A stretch of DNA of 64,000 nucleotides from Paenibacillus glycanilyticus NBRC 16618 (GCF_004000805.1 NZ_BILY01000025.1:1-64000), one strand, 5' to 3'; positions 34,150 through 43,460 are shown, counted from the stretch's first letter. The notes: generated by a model from the sequence alone, not told the origin. Numbers and translations: made by a program.

Positions 34150-35655
34150 TTACATGCTTCGTTTCATCCACACAACAGACTCCACGTGCGAGGTCCATGG
34201 GAACATATCGACCGGCGTAACCTCCACCGTCTTATAGCCACCGTCTTCGAGCGTGCGCAAGTCGCGCGCCAGCGTGGAAGGATTGCAGCTGACGTACACC
34301 ACCCGCTCCGGCTGCATCTTCAGAATCGTATCCAGCAGCGCCGGGTCGCAGCCCTTACGCGGCGGGTCCACGACGATAACGTCGGGAATAATTCCCTCTT
34401 CGCGCCAGCGCGGGATGACCACTTCCGCCGGACCTGCCTCGAACGAAGCGTTGCCGATGCCGTTCAGCTCCGCATTACGCTTCGCGTCCTCGATCGCCTC
34501 CGGCACAATCTCTACGCCGTAGACTCGGCCCGCCTTCCGTGCGAGGAACAGAGAGATCGTTCCGATGCCGCAATAAGCGTCGATAACGGACTCCTTGCCC
34601 GTCAGCTGCGCATAATCAACCGCGGTCCGGTAGAGCTCTACCGTCTGCGCCGGATTTACCTGATAGAATGAACGCGCCGAGATCGCGAACCGGATACCGT
34701 CAAGCTCGTCATAGATAACCTCGCTGCCCCATAACACCCGCGTCTCGTCGCCAAAGATAACATTCGTATCGCGCGTGTTTACGTTCTGCACAATGCTTTT
34801 TACTTCCGGCAGCGCCGCGCGAATCCGTTCCACCCATTGCTCGGCTTGCGGCAGCTTGCGTCCGTTCGTCACAAGCACGACCATAATCTCGCCGCTTACA
34901 AAGCCTGTCCGCGTCATGACATGACGCAGCAGCCCTTGCCCGGTTTCCTCATTATAGGCGGAAACGCCAAGCTCGCGGCCGATCGCCTTCACAATCCGGA
35001 CAACCTCATCGTTGCGGTCATGCTGAATATGGCATTCATCCGTATCGATAATGCGATGGCTGCCCTTGGCGTAAAAGCCTGCAACCAGCTCGCCGTCGCC
35101 CGCCGATGCCCCGACCGGCACCTGCGCCTTGTTGCGGTAGCGCCACGGATCGCTCATCCCTACCGTTGGATGAACGATAATTCCGGACGACGTCTCGCCT
35201 TCGCCGGCAATCCGCAGCTTCCCGATCCGCTCCAGCGCATCGACGACATGCTGCCGCTTCCAGTTCAGCTGCGCGGCATAGTCCATATGCTGGAGCTGGC
35301 AGCCGCCGCATTTGTCGTAAATGCCGCATACCGGAACAATGCGGTCCGCGCTTGCCTCCAGCAGCTCTTGTAAACGCGCGTAGCCGTATGCTTTTTTCAC
35401 CTTCATCACTTTCGCCCGTACACGCTCGCCTGGCAATGCCCCCTGAATGAACAAGGTATAGCCGTCCGCCCGGCCAACCCCCTCGCCGTCATGGGTCAAA
35501 CCAATGATGTCGACAACAACCTCATCGTTTTTTTGCACCGGCGCATCCACGGCTGCCTGCGAAGAAGCCCTTTCCGTTCCCCCGCTCCTCCGTCCGCCTT
35601 GCGTATGGCTTTTTCTATTTGAACCCGCATTATTACGCGTATGATTTCTATTCAT
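34150..35655 (-). CDS. rlmD: 23S rRNA (uracil-C5)-methyltransferase, RlmD/RlmCD family
   Basis: A 501-aa SAM-dependent RNA methyltransferase. A basic, Asn/Arg-rich N-terminal tail precedes a TRAM RNA-binding domain (about 40-100). The iron-sulphur ligands C-X5-C-G-G-C (Cys110, Cys116, Cys119) follow, then the RumA-type central domain and the SAM domain with VDPPRKG and the catalytic YVSCNP. It methylates uracil in 23S rRNA; in Bacillus one enzyme does both U747 and U1939, so RlmCD activity is possible. The start is taken at the second of two adjacent ATG codons after GGAGAG; the long upstream extension overlaps the kinase gene and is not conserved. Confidence 0.92.
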   Translation of the reverse strand: MNRNHTRNNAGSNRKSHTQGGRRSGGTERASSQAAVDAPVQKNDEVVVDIIGLTHDGEGVGRADGYTLFIQGALPGERVRAKVMKVKKAYGYARLQELLEASADRIVPVCGIYDKCGGCQLQHMDYAAQLNWKRQHVVDALERIGKLRIAGEGETSSGIIVHPTVGMSDPWRYRNKAQVPVGASAGDGELVAGFYAKGSHRIIDTDECHIQHDRNDEVVRIVKAIGRELGVSAYNEETGQGLLRHVMTRTGFVSGEIMVVLVTNGRKLPQAEQWVERIRAALPEVKSIVQNVNTRDTNVIFGDETRVLWGSEVIYDELDGIRFAISARSFYQVNPAQTVELYRTAVDYAQLTGKESVIDAYCGIGTISLFLARKAGRVYGVEIVPEAIEDAKRNAELNGIGNASFEAGPAEVVIPRWREEGIIPDVIVVDPPRKGCDPALLDTILKMQPERVVYVSCNPSTLARDLRTLEDGGYKTVEVTPVDMFPWTSHVESVVWMKRSM

Positions 35656-35713
35656 CATTGCTCTCCGCTTCCTCATGCTATTATCCCTATAGTGTAATGC
35701 ATCTGCATAAAGA

Positions 35714-35760
35714 AATAAACCTCCAACAACAGGCACCAGGCCTGCTATTAGAGGTTTATT
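35714..35760 (-). terminator. Terminator of the diacylglycerol kinase gene
   Basis: AATAAACCTC/GAGGTTTATT outer stem with an inner CAGGC/GCCTG hairpin, and TTTCTTT after it on the minus strand. Confidence 0.75.
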
Positions 35761-35773
35761 CCAATTGCTGCTA

Positions 35774-36688
35774 TCAGCGATTGCGATAGGAAGCTTCGCC
35801 ATGCTCATCGGCAAAAATCTGCAGATGCGAAGGCAGCACCGAGAACGTAAACGGCAGCGTACCGCCGTATTCACCATCCAGGTTAATCTGCACATAACTT
35901 GGTGAAGTGACCTTCATCTTATTCGTACGGAAATGAATCACATGCGAGTCGTTCAGATGCTCGCCCCGAAGCGCCAGCGTAGCGATTCGGATAAATTCGG
36001 CCAGGTTGCATCTCCGGAGAAGCACGACGTCAAACAGCCCGTCATCCGGCTTCGCATCCGGCGCCAGCTTCTCGAAGCCGCCAACCGAATTGCTGTTGCA
36101 GATCAGGAAAAGCATAAATTCCTCGTGGAATTTGCCTACCCCATCCGCTTCGATAATCAGCTCCGTCGGGCTTAAGCGGGTCATCTTCTCTAAGCCTTTC
36201 AAATAATAAGCCAGCTGCCCGATCATCGTCTTCAGCTTAATCGGCACATCGTAGGTCAGCTCGGTCAGCGAGCCGCCACCCGCGATATTGATGAAATAAC
36301 GCTCATTGGCTTGACCGACGTCAATCGGCCGCGTGTAATTCTGGATAATCAGATCGCACGCGTATTCCCAATGCTTCGGGATGCCCATCGCGCGGGCGAA
36401 ATCATTCGTTGTTCCCAGCGGTAAAATGCCAAGAGGAGGCCGGTTAGGCTTATTGGCCATTCCGTTAATGACCTCATAGATGGTTCCGTCGCCGCCTGCC
36501 GCGATAATCAGATCATAATCCCGCTCGGCCGCATCCGCCGCGGCAATCGTTGCATCTCCCGCTCCAATCGTTGCGTGGCAGCTGGTCTCGATTCCTGCCT
36601 GATCCAGCTTCTGCAGAATATCCGGGAGACGACGCTTCATCTCTTCTCTTCCCGATGTCGGGTTGTAAATCAATCTTGCACGCTTCAT
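35774..36688 (-). CDS. Diacylglycerol/lipid kinase (DagK/DgkB family)
   Basis: A 304-aa soluble lipid kinase. The glycine-rich catalytic motif GGDGTIYEVINGM and the following PLGTTNDFARA define the DAGK catalytic domain; the C-terminal beta-sandwich has the family's DGLFDVVLLR and INLDGE elements. It phosphorylates diacylglycerol released in lipoteichoic acid synthesis, returning it to phospholipid metabolism. DgkB is next to an rlmD-like gene in many bacilli, which supports the call. It has its own ribosome site GGTGGG. Confidence 0.92.
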   Translation of the reverse strand: MKRARLIYNPTSGREEMKRRLPDILQKLDQAGIETSCHATIGAGDATIAAADAAERDYDLIIAAGGDGTIYEVINGMANKPNRPPLGILPLGTTNDFARAMGIPKHWEYACDLIIQNYTRPIDVGQANERYFINIAGGGSLTELTYDVPIKLKTMIGQLAYYLKGLEKMTRLSPTELIIEADGVGKFHEEFMLFLICNSNSVGGFEKLAPDAKPDDGLFDVVLLRRCNLAEFIRIATLALRGEHLNDSHVIHFRTNKMKVTSPSYVQINLDGEYGGTLPFTFSVLPSHLQIFADEHGEASYRNR

Positions 36689-36723
36689 CGATTAACCCAC
36701 CATTTCTTTCAAAAAACGGTCAT

Positions 36724-37497
36724 TTACCTGTCCTGAAGCCAAGCCGTCATACGCCGTTCCAGCCAACGCTCAATAGCCGGATGAGGCAGCATAGCCTGCC
36801 CGTTATACCGGTAATCCAGACCCTTCAACCGCGATGGAATGACCGTATTCGTAAAATAACCCTTGCTCAAAAATAAAGGAACGACGATTACCGCTTCATT
36901 TGGCCGCTCTTCTTGCAAAGCCCTCAAATGATCCGCCGCCTGGTCGGGCAGCAGCATCGCCGTAGCGGAGTGAGCGAATCCGCCCAGCTTCCGAAGCCGT
37001 TCCGCGAGCTGGTTCAGACCGTGCTGCCAGCGTTCATGGAAAACCTTTTCCCGGCTGCCATGCGCAATAAGCATAACCGTCTCTTCTTCAGGCTGAACGG
37101 ACAGCGGCTTAATATTCGACAGCAGCAGCTCCGCTATATCGGGATCGTCGTCAATCGGCATGCCGTAATGAACCTTGGCATTAACTCTGAAGATTCCAAG
37201 ATCGCCTTCAAGCTCGGCTACCGGCGGCAGGCCAAATGCCTGCCCGATCTCATCGACATGCGTGCTGCCGGACGAAAGGAACAAAGGAAGCACGAATAAA
37301 TCCGTTACTCCCTGCTCTTCCAACGCATCTATGCCATCCTGAATCAAACGGCCTTCAACAATTTCGAGAAAAGAAGAATAGACCGGCACGCCTTGCACGC
37401 GCGGAGAGGCTGCCGCAGTGGCGACCGCCTCGTCAACCAGCCGAACCCATTCTGCTTCCCTCGAACCATGACTTATCACGAGAATGCCCGGCTTCAT
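36724..37497 (-). CDS. CbiX/SirB-type sirohydrochlorin chelatase
   Basis: A 257-aa protein built of two CbiX repeats. The first begins ILVISHGSRE (metal-site His10) and the second VMLIAHGSRE; each is followed by VLPLFLSSG or VVPLFLSKG. Such two-domain proteins insert Fe2+ or Co2+ into sirohydrochlorin for siroheme or cobalamin. No other tetrapyrrole gene is near, so the metal cannot be inferred from context. The gene lies between yerC and the lipid kinase gene with short spacers, possibly co-transcribed. Confidence 0.88.
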   Translation of the reverse strand: MKPGILVISHGSREAEWVRLVDEAVATAAASPRVQGVPVYSSFLEIVEGRLIQDGIDALEEQGVTDLFVLPLFLSSGSTHVDEIGQAFGLPPVAELEGDLGIFRVNAKVHYGMPIDDDPDIAELLLSNIKPLSVQPEEETVMLIAHGSREKVFHERWQHGLNQLAERLRKLGGFAHSATAMLLPDQAADHLRALQEERPNEAVIVVPLFLSKGYFTNTVIPSRLKGLDYRYNGQAMLPHPAIERWLERRMTAWLQDR

Positions 37498-37501
37498 AGC
37501 A

Positions 37502-37792
37502 CTATCTGCCTAAACGCTCTAAAGTCATTTTATACCCATCGTTGCCATAATTCAAACAGCGCTTAACCCGGGAAATCGTAGCCGTGCTGGCGCCTGTCTC
37601 TGCTTCGATTTGGTTGTATGTGCTGCCTTTGCCCAGCATGCGCGCAACTTCCAGACGCTGCGACAGCGACTGGATTTCGTTTACCGTGCACAGATCATCA
37701 AAAAAGATATAACATTCCTCGACGGATTTAAGGGTAAGAATCGCTTCGAATAATTGATCGATTGCTTTATCGTTCAGCTTCTTAAGCTGCAT
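37502..37792 (-). CDS. yerC: YerC/YecD family TrpR-like protein
   Basis: A 96-aa small helical DNA-binding protein of the Trp repressor superfamily. The helix-turn-helix is visible as ARMLGKGSTYNQIEAETGASTATISRVKRCL. The family is conserved in bacilli, with no settled target. The ATG taken here has GGAG at 9 bases; a second ATG two codons upstream is too close to that site. It is 4 bases from the start of the chelatase gene, so the two form a unit, and a good sigma-A promoter lies upstream. Confidence 0.9.
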   Translation of the reverse strand: MQLKKLNDKAIDQLFEAILTLKSVEECYIFFDDLCTVNEIQSLSQRLEVARMLGKGSTYNQIEAETGASTATISRVKRCLNYGNDGYKMTLERLGR

Positions 37793-37861
37793 TGTCATCC
37801 ACTCCTCAGGGGCGTGATTACACGCGCATTTCAGGCATTGTCATTAATGTCTAATGCTCAC

Positions 37862-37890
37862 ATTGTAGCTTTTTTAGGGGGTTTTTTCAA
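37862..37890 (-). promoter_or_regulatory. Sigma-A promoter of yerC
   Basis: TTGAAA, 17 bases, TACAAT on the minus strand (5 of 6 at both boxes), 70 bases before the yerC start. The rest of 37799-38124 holds an A/T-rich stretch and no other gene. Confidence 0.75.
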
Positions 37891-38124
37891 GCATTACCGT
37901 ATTCACGCTTTACAGGACGGAAGAGCAGCCCGTAGGTAAATATCCGCATTATTTATATAAAAAAAGGGCATTCGTCCAATCGTCATGTTTGCCTATGCCA
38001 TAGACTAATACCAAGAATACTTCCCTATACGGCATACGGGACCGGACCTGCGTGCAGGCTGATCCCCCATGTGGAAGCGGACGGAGTAGGGAAGACATTG
38101 TTCCATAAACTTTGAAAAAAGGTT

Positions 38125-38703
38125 GTGATCCGCGTGAATTACCGGAACTATCCTGGCGGGGGCGGACATTCGAACCCTCACCAGTATCCGCCGCACTCAC
38201 CGCACAGCGGCCATCACCGGCGCGGCTATGCCCGTAACCAGACCAGTCAGGGATTTAACAGCTTCCAGAATCCTCTTGGCTTCGGTACGGACGGCGCCCC
38301 GATTCCACCTGCGCCTCCTGTCTTTTCGACGGAAGAGACTATTATACAACATGAGGAAAGCCTTCCCGTCGTCGTGCCGGCTACGGCGGCAGAATTGGTG
38401 GAGACGACAACACCGGCCAAAGCCGGCGGCTTTAGCATGCCAAGCTTGACCGAGATCAAAGGCTTTGTTGACCGGATTGGCGGACTGGATGGCATTCTGA
38501 CCACGGTGGGCAAGGTTCAAAAGGTCGTATCCAGTGTGTCGCAGATGGCTCCTCTCGTCAAGGTCATTCTAGGCTCCTTCAAAAAGGACTCCGGCAGCGA
38601 CGCGGCGGACGATGATATCGAAGTTGTGCCGAAGAAGCGCAAACGCCGCAGAAAACCAACAGGCTCCGCCGGCAGACGCCGCAAGCGGAAGCGGCAGCGT
38701 TAA
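38125..38703 (+). CDS. YqfQ-like low-complexity protein with basic tail
   Basis: About 192 aa, not firmly assigned. The N-terminus is rich in Gly, His, Pro and Tyr. The middle has one predicted helix (SLTEIKGFVDRIGGLDGILTTV and on, about 125-165) ending LVKVILGSFKK. The last 25 residues are almost only Lys, Arg and Ser/Gly. This layout resembles Bacillus YqfQ/VrrA, a protein linked to sporulation; homology is not proven. The Lys/Arg tail suggests nucleic-acid or polyanion binding. The start is GTG; the exact codon (38125 or 38134) is unclear because the AAAGG site fits both poorly. Confidence 0.7.
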   Translation: MIRVNYRNYPGGGGHSNPHQYPPHSPHSGHHRRGYARNQTSQGFNSFQNPLGFGTDGAPIPPAPPVFSTEETIIQHEESLPVVVPATAAELVETTTPAKAGGFSMPSLTEIKGFVDRIGGLDGILTTVGKVQKVVSSVSQMAPLVKVILGSFKKDSGSDAADDDIEVVPKKRKRRRKPTGSAGRRRKRKRQR

Positions 38704-38720
38704 TTAGCAATGCCTACTGA

Positions 38721-38764
38721 ACCACTCCGATTGCAGCTCCGGCTGCAGGCGGGGTGGTTTTTTT
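38721..38764 (+). terminator. Terminator of the YqfQ-like gene
   Basis: ACCACTCC/GGGGTGGT outer stem with an inner TGCAGC/GCTGCA hairpin, then seven T. Confidence 0.85.
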
Positions 38765-38920
38765 ATTTGCCCGTTTGTCGAGTTATGCAAGATTAGTCCA
38801 TGCTCCGCTATGACTATAGAACTAGCCGCATTGTCGAATCAACGCTTTCTGACGTTGGTTGTCAAATTCAACACTCGTTTTTGCACAGGCAGAGCTATAT
38901 TTTGAACATAAATTTCATAA

Positions 38921-38941
38921 TTTTGGAACTTTACTCCAAAA
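38921..38941. other. Inverted repeat in the lpmo upstream region
   Basis: TTTTGGA, 7 bases, TCCAAAA in the A/T-rich 330-base upstream region of the LPMO gene. It may be an operator. The rest of 38765-39095 shows no gene and no convincing sigma-A promoter. Confidence 0.35.
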
Positions 38942-39095
38942 GACTCATGAGGATTTTCTTAACTTCCACTACAATCATTATAACCTTATAACTTTTAAAA
39001 CAACTTTATCGCTGCAGCCATTGTACCCGATCCTTGTTTGCCCGATATAAGCTCCCCCCGAGTTTATATAAACAAATTATTAGGAGGTATGAATA

Positions 39096-40439
39096 ATGAC
39101 TGTATTACGATTATCGCGGCCTACTCCATTCAAGATCATGACGATTTGTGCTCTTCTCGTGCTTGCCGCCGTCTCCATGCTGTTCACGACGGCAAAAGCG
39201 TACTCGCATGGCTACGTGGAAGGACCGGCCAGCCGGGCAGCGCTGTGCAAAAGCGGAGCCAATACCGATTGCGGAGCAATCGTGTATGAGCCGCAAAGCC
39301 TGGAAGCCCCTAAAGGCTTCCCTGCAGCAGGACCTGCCGACGGCAAAATCGCAAGCGCGAACGGTGCTTTTCCCAAGCTGGATGAGCAATCCGCAACCCG
39401 CTGGTCGAAAGTGAACATTTCCTCGGGCACAAACACCTTCACCTGGAAGCTGACGGCCAATCATTCAACCGCAAGCTGGAAGTACTATATTACCAAGCCG
39501 ACCTGGAACCCCAATGCCGCGCTTACCCGCGATTCCTTCGATCTGACGCCGTTCTGCTCCGTTGCTTATAACGGCGCGCAGCCGCCATTCTCCTACTCCA
39601 ATACATGCAGCGTACCCGAACGAAGCGGCTACCATGTCATCCTCGCCGTGTGGGAAGTAGCCGATACGGCCAATGCTTTCTATAACGTCATCGACGTTAA
39701 CTTTACCGGCTCGAATCCCGTCGACACAACGGCTCCTTCCGCCCCAGCTTCTCTTGCGGCAACCGCTACGGCAGCGACAACAGTAACCTTGTCCTGGAAT
39801 GCTTCGACCGATAACGTTGGCGTAACGGGCTACAAAATTTATAGAGGCACTACGCTAGCCGGAACGGCCACGGGCACCAGCTATACCGTTACCGGCCTCA
39901 CGGCAAGCACGGCCTATACGTTTACCGTAAAAGCGGTGGATGCCGCAGGCAACGAATCCGCCGCTAGCAACAGCCTGAGCATTACGACAACGGCGCCTCC
40001 GGCCGTCGATACATCGGCACCTACCGCACCGGGAGGACTTCATATCATGGGTACTCCAACCTCCTCCAGCATGATGCTGATGTGGAGTCCGTCTACCGAT
40101 AACGTAGGGGTTACGGGCTACAAAATTTATAACGGGTCCACGCTAGTCGCAACGACCTCAGGTACCGCAACATCCTATACCGTTATAGGTCTTGCGGCGA
40201 GCACAACCTACAACTTCGCCGTATATGCCATCGATGCGGCCGGCAACCAATCGTCTGCCAGCACGGTCAGCGGCACAACGGCAGCGTCTACGGGCGCGCC
40301 TGCCTGGGCGCCAAATACGGCTTATGCGGTAGGAACCCTCGTTACGTATAACGGAGCTACTTATAAATGCCTTCAGGCTCATACTTCCCTCACCGGTTGG
40401 GAGCCTTCCAACGTACCTGCCCTGTGGCAGCTGCAATAA
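39096..40439 (+). CDS. AA10 lytic polysaccharide monooxygenase with two FN3 and one CBM5/12
   Basis: A 447-aa secreted copper enzyme that oxidatively cleaves chitin or cellulose. The signal peptide (about 1-37) ends so that the mature protein starts with His38 (HGYVEGPASR), the N-terminal copper ligand. The second His of the copper brace is His123 (LTANHSTASW). The AA10 domain runs to about 206, then two fibronectin-III repeats with near-identical cores (STDNVGVTGYKIY in both) and a C-terminal chitin-binding CBM5/12 with the Trp residues of WAPNTAYAVG and GWEP. Chitin activity is the likelier function. TAGGAGG lies 8 bases before the ATG. Confidence 0.95.
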   Translation: MTVLRLSRPTPFKIMTICALLVLAAVSMLFTTAKAYSHGYVEGPASRAALCKSGANTDCGAIVYEPQSLEAPKGFPAAGPADGKIASANGAFPKLDEQSATRWSKVNISSGTNTFTWKLTANHSTASWKYYITKPTWNPNAALTRDSFDLTPFCSVAYNGAQPPFSYSNTCSVPERSGYHVILAVWEVADTANAFYNVIDVNFTGSNPVDTTAPSAPASLAATATAATTVTLSWNASTDNVGVTGYKIYRGTTLAGTATGTSYTVTGLTASTAYTFTVKAVDAAGNESAASNSLSITTTAPPAVDTSAPTAPGGLHIMGTPTSSSMMLMWSPSTDNVGVTGYKIYNGSTLVATTSGTATSYTVIGLAASTTYNFAVYAIDAAGNQSSASTVSGTTAASTGAPAWAPNTAYAVGTLVTYNGATYKCLQAHTSLTGWEPSNVPALWQLQ

Positions 40440-40450
40440 AGCTTCAATAA

Positions 40451-40495
40451 GAAAACAAAAAGTGCCGGGAACCATCCCCGGCACTTTTTGTTTTC
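40451..40495. terminator. Bidirectional terminator between lpmo and pit
   Basis: AAAAAGTGCCGGG/CCCGGCACTTTTT, 13-bp stem with a 7-base loop, between convergent genes. The pit stop codon (40499-40501) lies 4 bases after it. Confidence 0.9.
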
Positions 40496-40498
40496 TTC

Positions 40499-41494
40499 TT
40501 ACATAAATACCGTATCAATTACCCAATACACGCCTGCCGCAAAAAGCGCCGTGATCGGAATTGTAATAAACCATGCGATAACGATTTTCCCGGCAAGCGA
40601 CCAGCGTACGCTGGAGAAGCGTTTTGCGGAGCCTACGCCGAGAATCGAAGAGGTGATAACATGCGTTGTGCTGACAGGCAGCTCAAGCATCGTTGCCGAC
40701 AGGATAACGCCCGCCGAGCCTACGTCTGCTGCAAAGCCGTTAATCGGCTCGATCTTGAAGATCTTCGTGCCCATCGTCTTAATGATCTTCCATCCGCCAA
40801 TGGATGTACCTAGAGCCATCGCAAGCGCGGCGGACATCTTAACCCACAGCGGGACCTCGAAGTGATCCTGGATACCGCCTGCCACGAGCGCAAACGTAAT
40901 GATACCCATCGCTTTCTGGGCGTCGTTTGTACCATGGGAGAACGACTGGAATGCCGCGGTCAGGATCTGTCCGAACCGGAAGCCCTTGTTCACCTGATGC
41001 GGGCTTGTCCTCGCGAAGATTAGCTTTAAGATCCACATGATAATAAAACCGGCCGTGAAAGCAATCAGCGGCGAGAAGATAAGCGCCTTAACGATATCGA
41101 CAAACCCGTGTGCGTTAATGGCATCAAATCCCGCTCCCGAAGCTACCGCGCCGGCAAGCGAGCCGATCAAGGCATGCGAGGAAGAAGAAGGAATGCCGAA
41201 CCACCAGGTAAGCAGATTCCAGGCAATCGCCGAGATTAAGGCCGCGATAACGATCTCTACCCCGTTGGACAAATCCGCCGGATTGGCAACGCCGCTGCCG
41301 ATTTTTTTCGCAACGCCCGTAAACGTGATCGCACCGATAAAGTTCATGCACGCCGCCATAATAATGGCAACCCTTGGTTTCAGGGCACGGGTTGATACCG
41401 TCGTAGCGATCGCGTTCGCCGTATCGTGGAAACCGTTAATAAAATCGAAACCGAGCGCAAGTATGACAACCATCCATAATGTGATTGAATCCAT
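40499..41494 (-). CDS. pit: Inorganic phosphate transporter, Pit family
   Basis: A 331-aa membrane protein with about ten hydrophobic segments and the two Pit signature repeats: GFDFINGFHDTANAIATTVSTRAL at the N-terminus (longer than quoted motifs need be) and a second one around SHGTNDAQKAMGIITFAL. Pit carriers import metal-phosphate with protons. It lies 29 bases after a DUF47/PhoU-like gene, the usual partner, and is co-transcribed with it. Confidence 0.95.
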   Translation of the reverse strand: MDSITLWMVVILALGFDFINGFHDTANAIATTVSTRALKPRVAIIMAACMNFIGAITFTGVAKKIGSGVANPADLSNGVEIVIAALISAIAWNLLTWWFGIPSSSSHALIGSLAGAVASGAGFDAINAHGFVDIVKALIFSPLIAFTAGFIIMWILKLIFARTSPHQVNKGFRFGQILTAAFQSFSHGTNDAQKAMGIITFALVAGGIQDHFEVPLWVKMSAALAMALGTSIGGWKIIKTMGTKIFKIEPINGFAADVGSAGVILSATMLELPVSTTHVITSSILGVGSAKRFSSVRWSLAGKIVIAWFITIPITALFAAGVYWVIDTVFM

Positions 41495-41523
41495 TTGAAT
41501 TGACTCCTACTCTCCGTGTAAGC

Positions 41524-42135
41524 TTAGCTGTTGCGCATAATGATCGATTCCAGCGTGTTCGCTACGTCTTCGCAGTAGTCGGTCGTTTGCTCCAACATTT
41601 CGTAGATTTCTTTCCGCTTCATCAGTTCAATCGGATCAGTCACATTCGTGAACAGGCTCTTGATACAAACGCGCAGCAGGTCATCCGCCTGGTTCTCCAG
41701 CTCGTTAAGCGCAATGTTAGGCTCGCGGATCGCCAGCAGCTTCTTGTCGGTAAGGAGATAGATCGCTTTCTTGATCTGGTTCGCGGAACGAAGCAGTATA
41801 TCGCCAAACAGCGTTATGTACTCGTCTTTTTCCTGAATGTTGTACATTTCAAAGCGAGATGCGCATGCTTCGATGCCGTCAAGCACATCGTCGAGCGAAC
41901 TTGTTAAAGCCATTATATCTTCCCGCTCAATGGGGGTAATGAACGTTTTGTTCAGTTCTTTCAGAATCGTATGAACGTACTGGTCGCCTTTGCTCTCATG
42001 CTCTTTCATGATTTTGGCGAACTGAGCGACATCCGACAGGTCCGAAACACCGTTTGCGAAATATTCGATTGCGTCAACCAGTGTATCCGCCATTTCTTCA
42101 AACGTCTTAAAGAAAATATCCTTTTTCTTAAACAT
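41524..42135 (-). CDS. DUF47/PhoU-like accessory protein of the Pit transporter
   Basis: A 203-aa all-helical cytosolic protein of the DUF47 (YkaA/TIGR00153) family, distantly related to PhoU. It carries acidic E/D-rich helices with the family pattern (HESKGDQYVHTI, DDVLDGIEACASR). Members are nearly always encoded next to pit genes and are thought to regulate the carrier. The same arrangement is seen here, with this gene first. Confidence 0.92.
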   Translation of the reverse strand: MFKKKDIFFKTFEEMADTLVDAIEYFANGVSDLSDVAQFAKIMKEHESKGDQYVHTILKELNKTFITPIEREDIMALTSSLDDVLDGIEACASRFEMYNIQEKDEYITLFGDILLRSANQIKKAIYLLTDKKLLAIREPNIALNELENQADDLLRVCIKSLFTNVTDPIELMKRKEIYEMLEQTTDYCEDVANTLESIIMRNS

Positions 42136-42270
42136 CGTAATCCCCTTTACCCGACTGGATGGTTAGGCATCATTTCGAAATGAGCCCACAATATCTTAAC
42201 ACAGTTTACTTTATATTTGTTAAGGGAATGTAAAGGATTTATGAAAAGTTTTCGTTTTTGCAAAAAAAAT

Positions 42271-42300
42271 ATAAAAAGATGCGTTCCGCAAAGGAACGCA
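42271..42300 (-). terminator. Terminator of the DUF3048 lipoprotein gene
   Basis: TGCGTTCC, 5-base loop, GGAACGCA, followed on the minus strand by TCTTTTTATATTTTTTTTG. A second hairpin at 42319-42352 lies between it and the stop codon. Confidence 0.75.
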
Positions 42301-42365
42301 CCGCTTCATTTCTTTTTGCGGACACCCTCTACACCTAGTTAGAGTGTGTCCGACTTGTCTATTTT

Positions 42366-43436
42366 TTACCCATAAATCACATGCTCGGCGAAAGTTGGCG
42401 TATTCGGAACGACCTGGAAGAACGTTTTCCCCGGTACAAAAGGAAGCTCTGCGCCATCCTTCATCAGCCTCACCATATTGTCGCTTGCGCGAACCCATTC
42501 GCATTCGACGACCTTGCCCTTCTGAAACAATAACGCCGAGCCTCCCGCATGAAGATCAACCGAAAGCCGTCCTACATCATCCAGCGTCTTGTGATTGGCG
42601 CCAAGCACAACCACGTTGGCCGCGCTCAGCTGCTCTCCGTTATTCAGGTCGGTATGCGGCTCATCATTGACGAGTCGTTTATACAAGCCGCTTGCCGCGT
42701 CATACTCATAGGAGACCTTGTAGTCCTTGAGCAGAAACTTGATCTGAATCGAGGACGCTGCCGCGCCCGAAGCGGTTGCGCCTTCTTCCGCAAAGGTGTA
42801 GGTCGGAACCGTCACATCGCTGCGGTACCCCTTCTTCTCGGCTCCTGCCCGAAGCTTATCCAGCTCGGAGTACAGATTATGGGGCGCCTTGCGGTCCTTG
42901 CTCCGCCAGAAATACGGACCCGCGTTCGAGATTTCGTCCAGATAAGGTTTATCCTGATGCTGCAAAATATCATAGGCGTCATTGCTGGCTCCCGAATGAG
43001 CCAGAATAGCGCCGTAGCTTTCCCCGATATCAATCAGGTACGGGCGAATGCTGCGGATTGGTCCAATCGCATCGGCACCCTTGTCCGTGCTTTGGAAGAT
43101 CGCCACCAGCCGCGTAATGCCGCCTTCCGCGAGCACTTCCCATACCACATCGGCATTGGTAAGTCCGGATTGCGGACGCGCCGGCTTCAGATTGTTGACC
43201 ATAACCGCAACGGGTCGCGCCGCCGCGTCCGTCTCCCGCTTCAGCCCCGTAAGAGGAGCCGTGAAAGAAAGCTCCGGCGTAGGCTCAGCCGACGGCGTAG
43301 CCTCCGGCTCTTCAGATAATGTCGGAGAAGGTGCTGCTTCTCCCGCATTTTTGCCTGAACCGCTGCTGCAAGCGGATATGAAAACAAGTAGAATAACCAA
43401 GCTGACCAACCATGCCCTGCGAATACGACTTCCCAT
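42366..43436 (-). CDS. DUF3048 lipoprotein (YerB-like)
   Basis: A 356-aa lipoprotein: signal sequence with lipobox FISAC (Cys23), a Pro/Glu/Ser-rich linker, then the DUF3048 domain with PVAVMVNNLKPARPQSGL and IGPIRSIRPYLIDI, both family marks. The C-terminal part is the associated second domain. B. subtilis YerB is a member without known reaction. The start is the ATG after GGCGGGG; the open frame upstream codes for a non-signal extension and is rejected. A large inverted repeat covers the upstream region. Confidence 0.9.
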   Translation of the reverse strand: MGSRIRRAWLVSLVILLVFISACSSGSGKNAGEAAPSPTLSEEPEATPSAEPTPELSFTAPLTGLKRETDAAARPVAVMVNNLKPARPQSGLTNADVVWEVLAEGGITRLVAIFQSTDKGADAIGPIRSIRPYLIDIGESYGAILAHSGASNDAYDILQHQDKPYLDEISNAGPYFWRSKDRKAPHNLYSELDKLRAGAEKKGYRSDVTVPTYTFAEEGATASGAAASSIQIKFLLKDYKVSYEYDAASGLYKRLVNDEPHTDLNNGEQLSAANVVVLGANHKTLDDVGRLSVDLHAGGSALLFQKGKVVECEWVRASDNMVRLMKDGAELPFVPGKTFFQVVPNTPTFAEHVIYG

Positions 43437-43460
43437 GAGTTCCCCGCCTTTTAGTAGAGA

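Noticed and set aside
38000..38015. CATAGACTA, a sigma-K-like -10 before the YqfQ-like gene
   Set aside because: The -10 form fits CATAnnnTA, but no AC-type -35 is at the proper distance, so chance is likely.
42319..42352. Hairpin GGACACCCTCTA/TAGAGTGTGTCC as the main terminator of the DUF3048 gene
   Set aside because: No T-run follows on the minus strand; the next hairpin at 42280-42300 has one.
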